A DNA stretch of 64,000 nt from Nonomuraea sediminis. GTDB lineage: Bacteria > Actinomycetota > Actinomycetes > Streptosporangiales > Streptosporangiaceae. Below, piece after piece: positions 46,201 to 53,045 of the stretch. The stretch spans positions 496,001-560,000 of the forward strand of contig NZ_JAHDTI010000001.1 of assembly GCF_018531495.1 (NCBI RefSeq). Reading direction: 5' to 3'. The translations under genes were made by a program, and so were the position numbers. Numbering within the stretch: the first letter of the stretch is position 1; each line of letters begins with the position of its first letter. Below the pieces are notes generated by a model, which was not told the origin of the DNA, searched no databases, and saw only the letters and a program-made list of their open reading frames with translations.

Positions 46201-47443
46201 CCTCGGAGATCCCGCTCACCAGGTCCTGCAAGTTGACCGAGCCGGTGAAGCCGGCGGCGATGCTGAGGTCACCGGCCGTGTCGGCGGTGATCTCGAACCC
46301 GAACACGCCATCGAAGACGTCCGGGTAGTAGACCTCCGCGGTGGCGTTGAAGTTGGCCAGGACGGTGGAGGTGGCGTCGAACGGCGTCAGAACCGAGCAG
46401 TTGAGCGTCCATCCCTCCAGCGTGAACTGCCCCAGCGTCCACGTCCCCGTCGTCCCTATCCCGCCGGTGATGTCCATGACCTTGGGCGCCTTGACGTCGA
46501 AGGTCGCACCGAGACTGGCCAGGCCGACGCTGGAGAAGACGTCTGTCAGCAGCGAGGGGATCGACTTCGTGTAGTCGACTCCGCCGATCAGATTGACGAT
46601 CTCGTCGGGCGTGATGGGATTGCCGGTCGCCGCCATGGTGAGGCAGATGTTCGGCGATCCCTCGATCAGCGCGGCCTGGAAGGTGCTGAACGGCTGGCCG
46701 TTGACGCTGAGCGTCGAGGCGAAGGCCAGCCAGTAGGCCAGGAACCCGTTCTCGTCGGTCTCGCTGGTCACCAGGACCTGGGGCAGGGACAGCTTGAAGG
46801 ATGTGTCGGCGGTGATGGGCGCGTCGATGGTGCCGGTCAGCGCCATGGGCGGCGGGTCGCTCGTCGGATCGACCGTCCCGCACAGCACGATGGTGTCGCT
46901 GGAGTCGAGGCTGTCCATCAGCTCCAGCAGGAGGGCGGCGGGGCCGTCGAGCCCGAGGAAAGCGGCGACGTTCAGGCCCTTGACGAGGGCGAGAGCGGGC
47001 ACCTTCGGCTGCCACACATAGCTGGTCGTGGCGGCCGTGGTGACCAGGAACGAGGGCTGGGTGATGGTCATGGTGGTGAACGGCGCGGTCTGCAGCGACG
47101 GGAAACTGGTGCTGAACGCCCAGTCCGAGGGCAAGGTGGCGACGATCAGCGCATCGACCGTGCTGTCGCTCTCCAGGGTGAAGACGACCAGCGTCGGAAC
47201 CGACGTCACCCCCAGGAACGTGGCCGTGCCCGAGACGCTGAGCTGATTCGCGTCAGGCGCAGGAACCTGGCCGGTGAACGCGACGGACAGATCCTGCGTC
47301 AGGTTCAGACCGGCCTGGACGGTGGTGTCGAAACCGGTCGCCGGGGTCAGCCCGGCGGCCGTCAGGGTGGCTTCCGCGACGGTGATGGCACCCTTTGCGT
47401 CCACCTGGGACTGGAGCACGGACTGCAGATCCAGAAGACTCAT
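43217..47443 (-). CDS. Giant beta-structured protein (1408 aa), DUF6603-like
   Basis: A protein without signal peptide or obvious membrane helices, made almost wholly of alternating short beta-strands and turns. It resembles the large DUF6603 family in length and in segments such as GPLTLNLQGLGIGSPL, LEAFGYYGDPSGFPSMFLFG and FYVTGAALGFGYNSNLRLP (family name recalled, not checked). The repeated use of LxVxxxxLxFGPxxxxLxG strands suggests an elongated beta-solenoid or lipid-transfer-like groove. The C-terminal about 250 residues look like a separate Ser/Gly-rich domain. It starts 10 bp after the nuclease stop and overlaps the 1080-aa gene by four bases. Function is unknown. Confidence 0.85.
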   Translation of the reverse strand: MSLLDLQSVLQSQVDAKGAITVAEATLTAAGLTPATGFDTTVQAGLNLTQDLSVAFTGQVPAPDANQLSVSGTATFLGVTSVPTLVVFTLESDSTVDALIVATLPSDWAFSTSFPSLQTAPFTTMTITQPSFLVTTAATTSYVWQPKVPALALVKGLNVAAFLGLDGPAALLLELMDSLDSSDTIVLCGTVDPTSDPPPMALTGTIDAPITADTSFKLSLPQVLVTSETDENGFLAYWLAFASTLSVNGQPFSTFQAALIEGSPNICLTMAATGNPITPDEIVNLIGGVDYTKSIPSLLTDVFSSVGLASLGATFDVKAPKVMDITGGIGTTGTWTLGQFTLEGWTLNCSVLTPFDATSTVLANFNATAEVYYPDVFDGVFGFEITADTAGDLSIAAGFTGSVNLQDLVSGISEGAVDVPSCLQQIEFEDFGMTFSKTGSDYDWQLYGTAQGLFTLGLDTGPLDITVQAVIASTGGQLSYQLQGGLQIGEQFFDVEIDLDATDKKMTASWTDRGQPLGFADVANAFGWTSMPTIPSGLDLALTGATLIYDFTDDSLAFGAQSRTYGDAAFVTLKNGQTRVYAFCLATGQTFSLSDLPLVGKELADIENVSISDLQVLIASDSITDPSAINNLIQSLGADYPLLPTKGVPGTFLASAALQIGSDTSPVSVSLGGGSSQSQAYAPVPEAATADEITWYTVQRSFGPVSINRIGVLYQSSEQALWFELDATLLFGPLTLNLQGLGIGSPLTSFAPDFCLQGLGVAYRQPPLEIAGTLVNLSPPGSKALDLEGGLVVSTGSLTLEAFGYYGDPSGFPSMFLFGDLSYPIGGPPAFYVTGAALGFGYNSNLRLPTIDEVQTFPFVQVLPGSTASNTSLFGTDPTPVKVLGVIMGTTPPWVSDQAGALWFAAGITFTSYDLVHSQAMLFVEVGQELVISLIGDARATFPQSAESNSGPCYANIELDFDVRFAPDEGVFSAQAVLARSSFLLDRACVLTGGFAFFVWYGDNAHAGDFVLTLGGYNAGFSPPSYYPAVPPVGFHWAMDASITISGDAYLALTPAAIMAGGRLEATYQSGGLKAWFDAHADIIVNWKPFWFDADIGITVGASYKLNLLITSVTIKVELGCNLESWGPPTGGEITVDWTVISFTVPFGQGKQAGPKINGWSDIETMLPNAPNVLSATPDAGLIPSGTSESAGAAWPVRGSTFACTVATPIPVTQAAAGSTHAFNGDSFDVYPLGWTGVTSDLTVTLTDNDGNDVSAAFDIAPLRKAVPSSLWGSGSGSRVPQAGDQLVPDQITGLALAVQVPQSGATAGPVSVEQALASIDLGLSGAELPLSGSAQPQGDVPVYTGDTISRICDASSGIAATTVQQARGDIFTSLSNLQYAPDTPNDAMTSFAGTAGSLFAAEPLVVT

Positions 47444-47453
47444 TTCCGCGCTC

Positions 47454-48896
47454 CTAGACGTCGATCATGAGAGGCAGATGGTCGCTGGTGCTGAATCTTC
47501 TGCCCAGGTAGTCCCACAATTGGAAAAGGCTCGCGTAGAACGCCGCTCCGGAGCTGCCGGGCTGGACCCCGCCCACGCCCTGCGTAGCAGGCGGAATAGC
47601 GGTCAGCATCTTCATCCCCATGGTGCTGGGGAAGTTCAGGCCTCCCGTCAGTTCCGCTGTGACCCCCTGCGGTGGGTTGAATTGGTTGTAGGGCGTGCCG
47701 GTCAGCGTATTGACGACGGTGATATTGGCCGCGGCGCCCGCTCCGCCATAAGCCGTGAGAATATTGTCGATCGCGCCGGTGTCGTTGATGCCCCGAAACG
47801 AACCTCCCATGTAACCGGCGCGCGGATAAACATTGTGCTGCGGATCGGTAGGCGCGCCGTTGGTGTTGTTGTAGGGCGTCCCCTGGTCGGCCGGCAGCAG
47901 ATGCGTCATGCAGTACGGCTTGCGGGCCGGGACGACGTTGCCGGCATGTGCCACCCGCGAGTCGAGTTCCATCGTGTAGATGCCGCCCGAGCCTGCGAGC
48001 AGGTTCGTGTAGGCGTCGGCGGCAGGGCTGAAGGTGTCGACGTTGAAGTCACCGAGCAGGACGTTGACCTCGCCCGCGTTGACGGCGCTGATCTGGGGGA
48101 CGTTCGCCAGTTGCTGGACCGCGCCCCGACCCGTGGCCGGAGAGCTGTGGACGCTGAAGAGGTTGATCGTGCGGTTGCCGCCCACGTCGAGGAAGCGCGT
48201 GTAGAACGGCCCCCGGCATCCGGCGTTGGGAAACTGCAGGCGGTTGGGCGGCATCGCCGGTGGCAGCGGCGAGGGAACCGGCCGGTTGGTGTTGGCGGCG
48301 TAATACTGCCATTCGCCGGCAAGCTGGTTCTCGGCGATCGACTGGTTGATCGCCGGGAAGGCGGTGGTCCGTCCCAGGGCCGGCATCGCGCCGAGCCAGG
48401 GGGCGGGATAGGGGATCATGGCGGCGAAGGTCGCCTGGTTGACCGGTTGGCTCTGCCCGACGACAGTGCCCGGCGGGCCGTAGAGCTGGTAGAAGAGGTT
48501 CGGGCCGGTGAACTGGACCGTGCCGGCGTTGTAGAAGACTGCGACGGCCTCTCGCTGGCCGAGCTCGCCGAGGTTGAGCAGTGGAACGACGCACCAGTTC
48601 GTACCGGCGGCGCCAAGGGTGGCGTCCGCGCGAATCCGGGCCAGCAACCGCAGGACGGCCTGTGCGGCATCGCTGCCCGGGTTGAGCACAATGCCTTCCG
48701 CCCCGATTTCGCGTACCCGCGAATAGACCTCGACCACCACGATGATGTCGGGAATGGGGCCGCCGACCGGGCCGCGCATCACCTCGACGATATGGGACTG
48801 CCGGGAAGAGGCCGCGCTCGACGTGATCCAGGTTGCCGGGTCGTAGATTTTGGGCAGTGAGAAATTACCGATGTTCCAATAAAGGATGCGGGTCAC
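47454..48896 (-). CDS. Endonuclease/exonuclease/phosphatase (EEP) family protein, first gene of the giant-protein operon
   Basis: A 480-aa protein of the DNase I/sphingomyelinase fold, without a signal peptide. All the family's catalytic stations are visible: Asn in ILYWNIGNFS, Glu in VVVEVYSR, His in LFSVHSSPATG, Asp and Asn in LLGDFNVDTF, and the terminal SDHLPLMIDV. It should therefore be a Mg-dependent phosphodiesterase acting on nucleic acid or a phospholipid head group. It is longer than the usual 250-300 aa core, with insertions around residues 150-220 and 310-420. The GTG at 48896 has AGGAGGG about 8 nt upstream. It leads the five-gene transcript and is the only member with a predictable activity. 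Confidence 0.88.
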   Translation of the reverse strand: MTRILYWNIGNFSLPKIYDPATWITSSAASSRQSHIVEVMRGPVGGPIPDIIVVVEVYSRVREIGAEGIVLNPGSDAAQAVLRLLARIRADATLGAAGTNWCVVPLLNLGELGQREAVAVFYNAGTVQFTGPNLFYQLYGPPGTVVGQSQPVNQATFAAMIPYPAPWLGAMPALGRTTAFPAINQSIAENQLAGEWQYYAANTNRPVPSPLPPAMPPNRLQFPNAGCRGPFYTRFLDVGGNRTINLFSVHSSPATGRGAVQQLANVPQISAVNAGEVNVLLGDFNVDTFSPAADAYTNLLAGSGGIYTMELDSRVAHAGNVVPARKPYCMTHLLPADQGTPYNNTNGAPTDPQHNVYPRAGYMGGSFRGINDTGAIDNILTAYGGAGAAANITVVNTLTGTPYNQFNPPQGVTAELTGGLNFPSTMGMKMLTAIPPATQGVGGVQPGSSGAAFYASLFQLWDYLGRRFSTSDHLPLMIDV

Positions 48897-49024
48897 GATG
48901 GCGCCCTCCTGATGATCACAGTACTTCCGCTCGCGCGGGCACCGCCGTGCGCCATTCCCAGCCGCCGGGTCAAAATGTTCTCCGCGCCCCTTTGCCCGTT
49001 TATGGGTCCGCCGCCCGGAAATGA

Positions 49025-49062
49025 CGAAGGGCCGGTACGGCAATTGCCGTACCGGCCCTTCG
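49025..49062 (-). terminator. Perfect 38-bp palindrome, probable terminator
   Basis: Two exact 19-base arms (CGAAGGGCCGGTACGGCAA and its complement) with no loop bases, starting 6 bp after the alpha/beta-hydrolase stop and 129 bp before the nuclease start. It should end the hydrolase transcript and insulate the giant-protein operon. Confidence 0.75.
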
Positions 49063-49067
49063 TGCTG

Positions 49068-49901
49068 TCAACTGATTCTGGACTGCAGCCAGGGTCGCAG
49101 GATGGGCAGGGCGTTGGTGGGTTGCATGGCCTGGGTGTGGTCGAGGCCGTCCAGGATCTCGACGTCCCAGCCGAGGGATTCCAGTTCCGCGCGCCGTTCC
49201 ATCATCGGGCCGGCGATGCGGACGCGGACGTCGCCCCAGCGCTCGCCGTACACGATCTCGTCGGCCGAGCCGGCGAAGCACAGGCGCGGGCAGGTGACCC
49301 GAGGCTGTGCGGCCAGGTCGTCGAAGCCGCGCAGGGCCTCGTAGAGGGTGACGAACTGGCGGGTCTGATCCTCGTTCATGGTCACCTCGACGCTGTCCCA
49401 GTCGAAGTCGCCCTCGCTCGGACTCTGGGACGGCTCGGCGGGCTTGCCGGCCATCTCGTGGGTGGCCAGGGTGACCTTCAGCATCTCCGCGTACGGCCCG
49501 CCCAGCGGCGGGAAGCCGCCCATGACCAGCGCCGACAGCCGGTCGGTGCGGATGGCGAGCTGCAGCCCGCTGAGCGCCAGCCACGAGTAGCCGTAGTAGG
49601 CGAAGCGGTCCGCCCCCGCCGCGTCGGCGATGGCCTGGATGTCGGCCGCGATGTTGGCGGGCGTGAGCGTGTCCGGCTTGGGGTTGGCCAGGACGTGTCC
49701 CTCGTAGTCGAAGGCAACGACCGTGAAGGCGTCCTTCAGCCCGTCGATGAGGGTGCGGCCGAGCGCCGGGTCCATCCCCCAGGCGCGCAGTTCCTCGGCC
49801 TTGGGTCCTTCGGCAGGCGCGGGGTTGACGGGGAGGAGCACGGCGGGGCCGTCGCCGTGCACCTCGAACTCGATCTCGCTTCCATCGTGCAGTCTCGCCA
49901 C
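49068..49901 (-). CDS. Alpha/beta hydrolase
   Basis: A 277-aa cytoplasmic alpha/beta-fold hydrolase. The nucleophile elbow is YYGYSWLALSG (Ser in GxSxx) and the C-terminal His lies in LDGLDHTQAM. The acid is probably the Asp in CFAGSADEIVYGE. An esterase, lipase or small-molecule hydrolase role is likely, but nothing fixes the substrate. The GTG at 49901 has AAGGAG 6 nt upstream, and that site forms one arm of a long inverted repeat (49902-49964), so expression is probably tightly regulated. Confidence 0.85.
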   Translation of the reverse strand: MARLHDGSEIEFEVHGDGPAVLLPVNPAPAEGPKAEELRAWGMDPALGRTLIDGLKDAFTVVAFDYEGHVLANPKPDTLTPANIAADIQAIADAAGADRFAYYGYSWLALSGLQLAIRTDRLSALVMGGFPPLGGPYAEMLKVTLATHEMAGKPAEPSQSPSEGDFDWDSVEVTMNEDQTRQFVTLYEALRGFDDLAAQPRVTCPRLCFAGSADEIVYGERWGDVRVRIAGPMMERRAELESLGWDVEILDGLDHTQAMQPTNALPILRPWLQSRIS

Positions 49902-49964
49902 GAGAACTCCTTACGGCATAAACCAATCTTGGTAGGACAATACCTTATGCCATAAGGAGTTCTC
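49902..49964 (-). promoter_or_regulatory. Nested inverted repeats covering the hydrolase ribosome-binding site
   Basis: The 20-base arms 49902-49921 and 49945-49964 are inverted copies with one mismatch; the gene-proximal arm contains the AAGGAG site. Inside the spacer, ACCAA-TC-TTGGT forms a second small hairpin. The distal arm is itself part of a palindrome, CCTTATG-C-CATAAGG (49943-49957), which resembles TetR-type operators. It may be an operator, a translation-blocking hairpin, or the terminator of the upstream gene ending at 49976. Confidence 0.6.
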
Positions 49965-49975
49965 TTCCGGTGGGG

Positions 49976-50584
49976 TCAGTCGGCGATGTAGGTCACCGAC
50001 CGCACCGCGTACCCGGCGGTCTTGCCGCCTCTGACGTGCATCGTCATCGCGCCGCCCTCGTAGGACCACTGGCACGCCCAGCCGTGCGGCTCCGCCGTAC
50101 AGCCCTGATAGGTGTACGGCACGCCGTGCGGGTCGAAGCGGGCACGGAAGATCGTCGAGACGGCCGAGGCCGAGGCGACCTCGAGCCCGCGGTTCCTGTC
50201 GCCCGCCTTCCAGGCGTCGAACAGCCACAGCGCGGCCTTTCCCGGCTTGGTCAGGTGCCGCGACTCGTACACCTTCGCGACCTTGGACCCGGAGACGATC
50301 ATGAGGATGCCGTCGAGCCCGCCAGGCACCGTGACGCTGGTGTGCCTGAACCGGCACGCGTTGCCCGAGCAGCCGGCGAACACGTCCGGCGCCCGGTAGG
50401 GATAGGCGAAGATCGTCTTGACCGCCGCGGGGCCGGCGACCTTGGCCGCCGCGACCTTGTCTGCGCTCAACCACGCGTGGAAGAGCTTCTTGGCCACCGA
50501 GGCCGGGCCGGCCGCCTGGGCCGGTAACGGGAAGAGCAGCATCGCGCAGGCCGCCACGGCGCCTGCCACCCATCGCTTGAGCAT
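49976..50584 (-). CDS. Exported protein with two repeated domains, unknown function
   Basis: A 202-aa secreted protein with signal peptide MLKRWVAGAVAACAMLLFPL, cleaved near AQAAG. The mature part is an imperfect duplication: each half has LFxAW, xxVA-xxAV-xTIF, then a Cys pair (GCSGNACRF and GCTAEPHGWACQW) and ends in a GGxxxIVSGxKVA-Y or MHVRGGKTAGY strand. Two disulfides, one per half, are likely. The family is not recognised, though the fold may belong with small actinobacterial secreted proteins. It is divergent from the TPR protein gene with 59 bp between starts. Confidence 0.78.
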   Translation of the reverse strand: MLKRWVAGAVAACAMLLFPLPAQAAGPASVAKKLFHAWLSADKVAAAKVAGPAAVKTIFAYPYRAPDVFAGCSGNACRFRHTSVTVPGGLDGILMIVSGSKVAKVYESRHLTKPGKAALWLFDAWKAGDRNRGLEVASASAVSTIFRARFDPHGVPYTYQGCTAEPHGWACQWSYEGGAMTMHVRGGKTAGYAVRSVTYIAD

Positions 50585-50633
50585 GGCTGGAACGTAGCCC
50601 GCCTGGACCGTTCCGAATAGACCCTGAATTTCC

Positions 50634-50639
50634 TACAAT
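50634..50639 (+). promoter_or_regulatory. Candidate -10 element for a leaderless gene
   Basis: TACAAT matches the actinobacterial -10 consensus, and the GTG codons at 50644 and 50647 lie 5 and 8 bases downstream. No ribosome-binding site is present, so transcription probably begins at the start codon. Confidence 0.5.
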
Positions 50640-50643
50640 TTGT

Positions 50644-52035
50644 GTGGTGAACATGGATCAGCACGGTCTCGCGCTGAGCGGCGCGAGCCAAGCGATACGG
50701 CACTACGACCAGGCGATCGACGAGCTGCTGCACTTCAGGATCGAGGTGGACGCGGAGACCGGCGCGGCGCTCGAGGCGGATCCGGACTTCCCGATGGGCA
50801 ACGTCCTGTCCGCCTATCTTGGGCTGCTGACCACCGAGTCGGCAGACGCGCACCAGGCCAGGGAGCGCTTCGCCGCCTTCCGCGGCAGGATCGACCACGC
50901 GGCCTTGCTGCCGCGCGAGCGGGCGCACGTGGAGGCGGTCCAGGCACTGCTCGACGGCGACTTCCACACCAGCGGCGAACTGCTGCAGCGCATCACCGAG
51001 GAACACCCACGTGACGCGCTCGCGCTGGCGGTGGGGCACCAGATCGACTTCTTCACCGGCGACGCGCGCTCGCTGCGCGACAGGATCGGCGGCGCGCTGA
51101 ACTCCTGGCACGACGACGACCGGCACTACGGCCACGTGCTCGGCATGTACGCCTTCGGGCTGGAAGAGGCAGGACACTACGACAGATCCGAGGACGTCGG
51201 GCTGCGCGCCGTCGAACTCAACCAGCGCGATGTGTGGGGCATCCACGCCGTCGTGCACACCTACGAGATGCAGGGCCGCTTCGGTGAGGGCCTGCGGTAC
51301 ATGGACACGCGGGTGGACGACTGGTCGAAGGACACCTTCTTCAACGTCCACAACTGGTGGCACTACTCGCTGTACGCGCTGGAGGCCGCGGACGTGCCGC
51401 GGGCGCTGGCGATCTACGACGCGGTGCTCGCGGGCGGGCAGTCGTCGATGGAGCTGCTCGACGCGGCGGCGCTGCTGTGGCGGCTCTACCTCGAGGACGA
51501 CGTCCAGCACGAGCGCTGGACCGCGCTGGCCTCGATGTGGCCCACGCTGGTGGACGAGCCGTTCTACGCCTTCAACGACATGCACGCCGTGATGTCCTTC
51601 GTGGGCGCCGGGCGGATCGCCGACGCCGAGAAGCTCATCGCCACGCGCGAGGCCTACGTCGCCTCGCCGGTTCCCGGCGTGTCCAACGTCGCCATGACGT
51701 CGCGCGTGGGGCTGCCGGTGTGCCGGGCTCTGGTCGCGTACGGCAAGCGGGACTACCCGGCCGTGGTCGACCTGCTCTACCCGATCCGGCACCGGGTCAA
51801 CGAGTTCGGCGGCAGCCACGCACAGCGCGACGCGGTGCAGAAGACGCTGCTCGAGGCGACGCTGCGCTCCGGGCGCCACGACCTGGCGCGGGTGCTGGTC
51901 AGCGAGCGGATCAACGTGCGGCCGTGCAGCCCGTTCAACTGGCTCAAGCAGGCCTCCCTGGCCGAGCGCATCGGCGACTCCGCCGCCGCGACGGCCGCCC
52001 GTCTGCGCGCGGAGGAGCTGGTACGGCAGGCCTGA
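50644..52035 (+). CDS. TPR-repeat protein, TTC38-like
   Basis: A cytoplasmic protein of about 463 aa built from paired helices, resembling the tetratricopeptide repeat protein 38 family. Characteristic segments are LPRERAHVEAVQALLDGDFH, FNVHNWWHYSLYALEAADV and HAVVHTYEMQGRFGEGL, and the full length fits the family. The family function is poorly known; it may act as a scaffold or enzyme. The start is uncertain: GTG at 50644 or 50647, or ATG at 50653. There is no ribosome-binding site, and a TACAAT box just upstream suggests leaderless translation. The next gene, a deacetylase, starts 31 bp after its stop. Confidence 0.85.
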   Translation: MVNMDQHGLALSGASQAIRHYDQAIDELLHFRIEVDAETGAALEADPDFPMGNVLSAYLGLLTTESADAHQARERFAAFRGRIDHAALLPRERAHVEAVQALLDGDFHTSGELLQRITEEHPRDALALAVGHQIDFFTGDARSLRDRIGGALNSWHDDDRHYGHVLGMYAFGLEEAGHYDRSEDVGLRAVELNQRDVWGIHAVVHTYEMQGRFGEGLRYMDTRVDDWSKDTFFNVHNWWHYSLYALEAADVPRALAIYDAVLAGGQSSMELLDAAALLWRLYLEDDVQHERWTALASMWPTLVDEPFYAFNDMHAVMSFVGAGRIADAEKLIATREAYVASPVPGVSNVAMTSRVGLPVCRALVAYGKRDYPAVVDLLYPIRHRVNEFGGSHAQRDAVQKTLLEATLRSGRHDLARVLVSERINVRPCSPFNWLKQASLAERIGDSAAATAARLRAEELVRQA

Positions 52036-52052
52036 TTGTCGGACGGGCGAGG

Positions 52053-52058
52053 TACGCT
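52053..52058 (+). promoter_or_regulatory. Candidate -10 element for the deacetylase gene
   Basis: TACGCT ends nine bases before the ATG at 52067, and no ribosome-binding site is visible, consistent with a leaderless transcript separate from the TPR gene. No convincing -35 box is seen. Confidence 0.35.
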
Positions 52059-52066
52059 CGCGACCT

Positions 52067-52885
52067 ATGGGTCAACTTACTTTGATGGTGGTCCACGCCC
52101 ACCCCGATGACGAGGTCATCAGCACCGGCGGCATCCTGGCCCGCTACACCGAGGAGGGCATCCGCACGGTCCTGGTGACCTGTACGAACGGCGAGCAGGG
52201 CGACGGCCCCGGCGGCGTCAAACCGGGTGACACCGGCCATGACGACGCCGCCGTGGCCGAGCGCCGGCTCGGCGAGCTGCGCGAGTCGGTCGCCCACCTC
52301 GGCATCAGCGACCTTGAGCTGCTTGGATACCGTGACTCGGGCATGGAGGGCTGGGACACCAACGGCCATCCCGATGCCTTCGCCAACGTGCCCGTCGAGA
52401 CGGCGGCGGCCAAACTTGCCGAGCTCATCGAGCGGTATCGCCCGCAGGTGGTCGTGACCTATGACGAGACGGGCGGGGGCGGCTACGGGCACCCCGACCA
52501 CGTGCAGGCTCACCGCATCACCGTCGCGGCCGTCGAGTCCACCGGCATTCCCGACAAGTTCTACTACACGGCGATCCCCCGGTCGGGCATCAAGCAGATG
52601 TTCCAGGTGATGAAGGATCAGGGGGTCGAGCTCGACTTCGAGCCCTCGGACGACTTCGGCACTCCTGACGAGCGGGTGACGGCGGTCGTCGACGTCTCGC
52701 CGTACGTGGAGCGCAAGGTCAAGGCGCTGCGGGCGCACGAGAGCCAGGGCGAGAACATCTTTCTGCTCCGGATGCCCGACGAGGCGCAACACCTGGTCTT
52801 CTCCCGCGAGGCCTTCGAACGCAAGCTCTGCAAGGTGAACGCCCCCGCCCACGAGGAAGACCTCTTCGCCGGCCTCCACCCCTAA
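52067..52885 (+). CDS. PIG-L/LmbE family deacetylase (Mca/MshB-like)
   Basis: A 272-aa zinc-dependent N-deacetylase or amidase. The zinc and catalytic motifs are AHPDDE near the N-terminus and the later GYGHPDHVQAHR. The sequence around VTCTNGEQGDGPGG resembles mycothiol-conjugate amidase and MshB, which cleave N-acyl glucosaminyl-inositol substrates, so a role in mycothiol or xenobiotic conjugate processing is possible. Other family members deacetylate antibiotic intermediates. The stop codon at 52883-52885 is embedded in a run of CCCC repeats that begins the unusual intergenic region. Confidence 0.88.
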   Translation: MGQLTLMVVHAHPDDEVISTGGILARYTEEGIRTVLVTCTNGEQGDGPGGVKPGDTGHDDAAVAERRLGELRESVAHLGISDLELLGYRDSGMEGWDTNGHPDAFANVPVETAAAKLAELIERYRPQVVVTYDETGGGGYGHPDHVQAHRITVAAVESTGIPDKFYYTAIPRSGIKQMFQVMKDQGVELDFEPSDDFGTPDERVTAVVDVSPYVERKVKALRAHESQGENIFLLRMPDEAQHLVFSREAFERKLCKVNAPAHEEDLFAGLHP

Positions 52886-52907
52886 CCCCTAATCCCCAAC
52901 CCCACCC
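52879..52907 (-). other. G-quadruplex-type motif on the minus strand
   Basis: The plus strand reads CCCCTAACCCC, then TAATCCCC, AACCCC and ACCC. The complement therefore has four runs of four guanines and one of three with loops of one to four bases, which satisfies the usual quadruplex pattern. It spans the stop codon of the deacetylase gene. Confidence 0.6.
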
Positions 52908-53045
52908 ACCAAACCCACCGGCGTGCTGGCCCCCACAACCCCAGCACGCCCCAACACCCCAAGCCCACCCCCCACCCGCCGAACCCCAACGCAGCACGCG
53001 CCCCGGCACCGCGCACTACAGCCCGCCCGCCGCAGCCCGTGACTT

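Noticed and set aside
34403..48896. Contractile injection or phage-tail cluster
   Set aside because: No sheath, tube, baseplate spike, LysM, DUF4157 or AAA ATPase gene is present, so giant beta proteins alone do not support it.
34403..48896. Ordinary polymorphic toxin/immunity locus
   Set aside because: No toxin delivery domain (Rhs, LXG, WXG100, PT-type) and no small immunity gene follows the nuclease-like gene.
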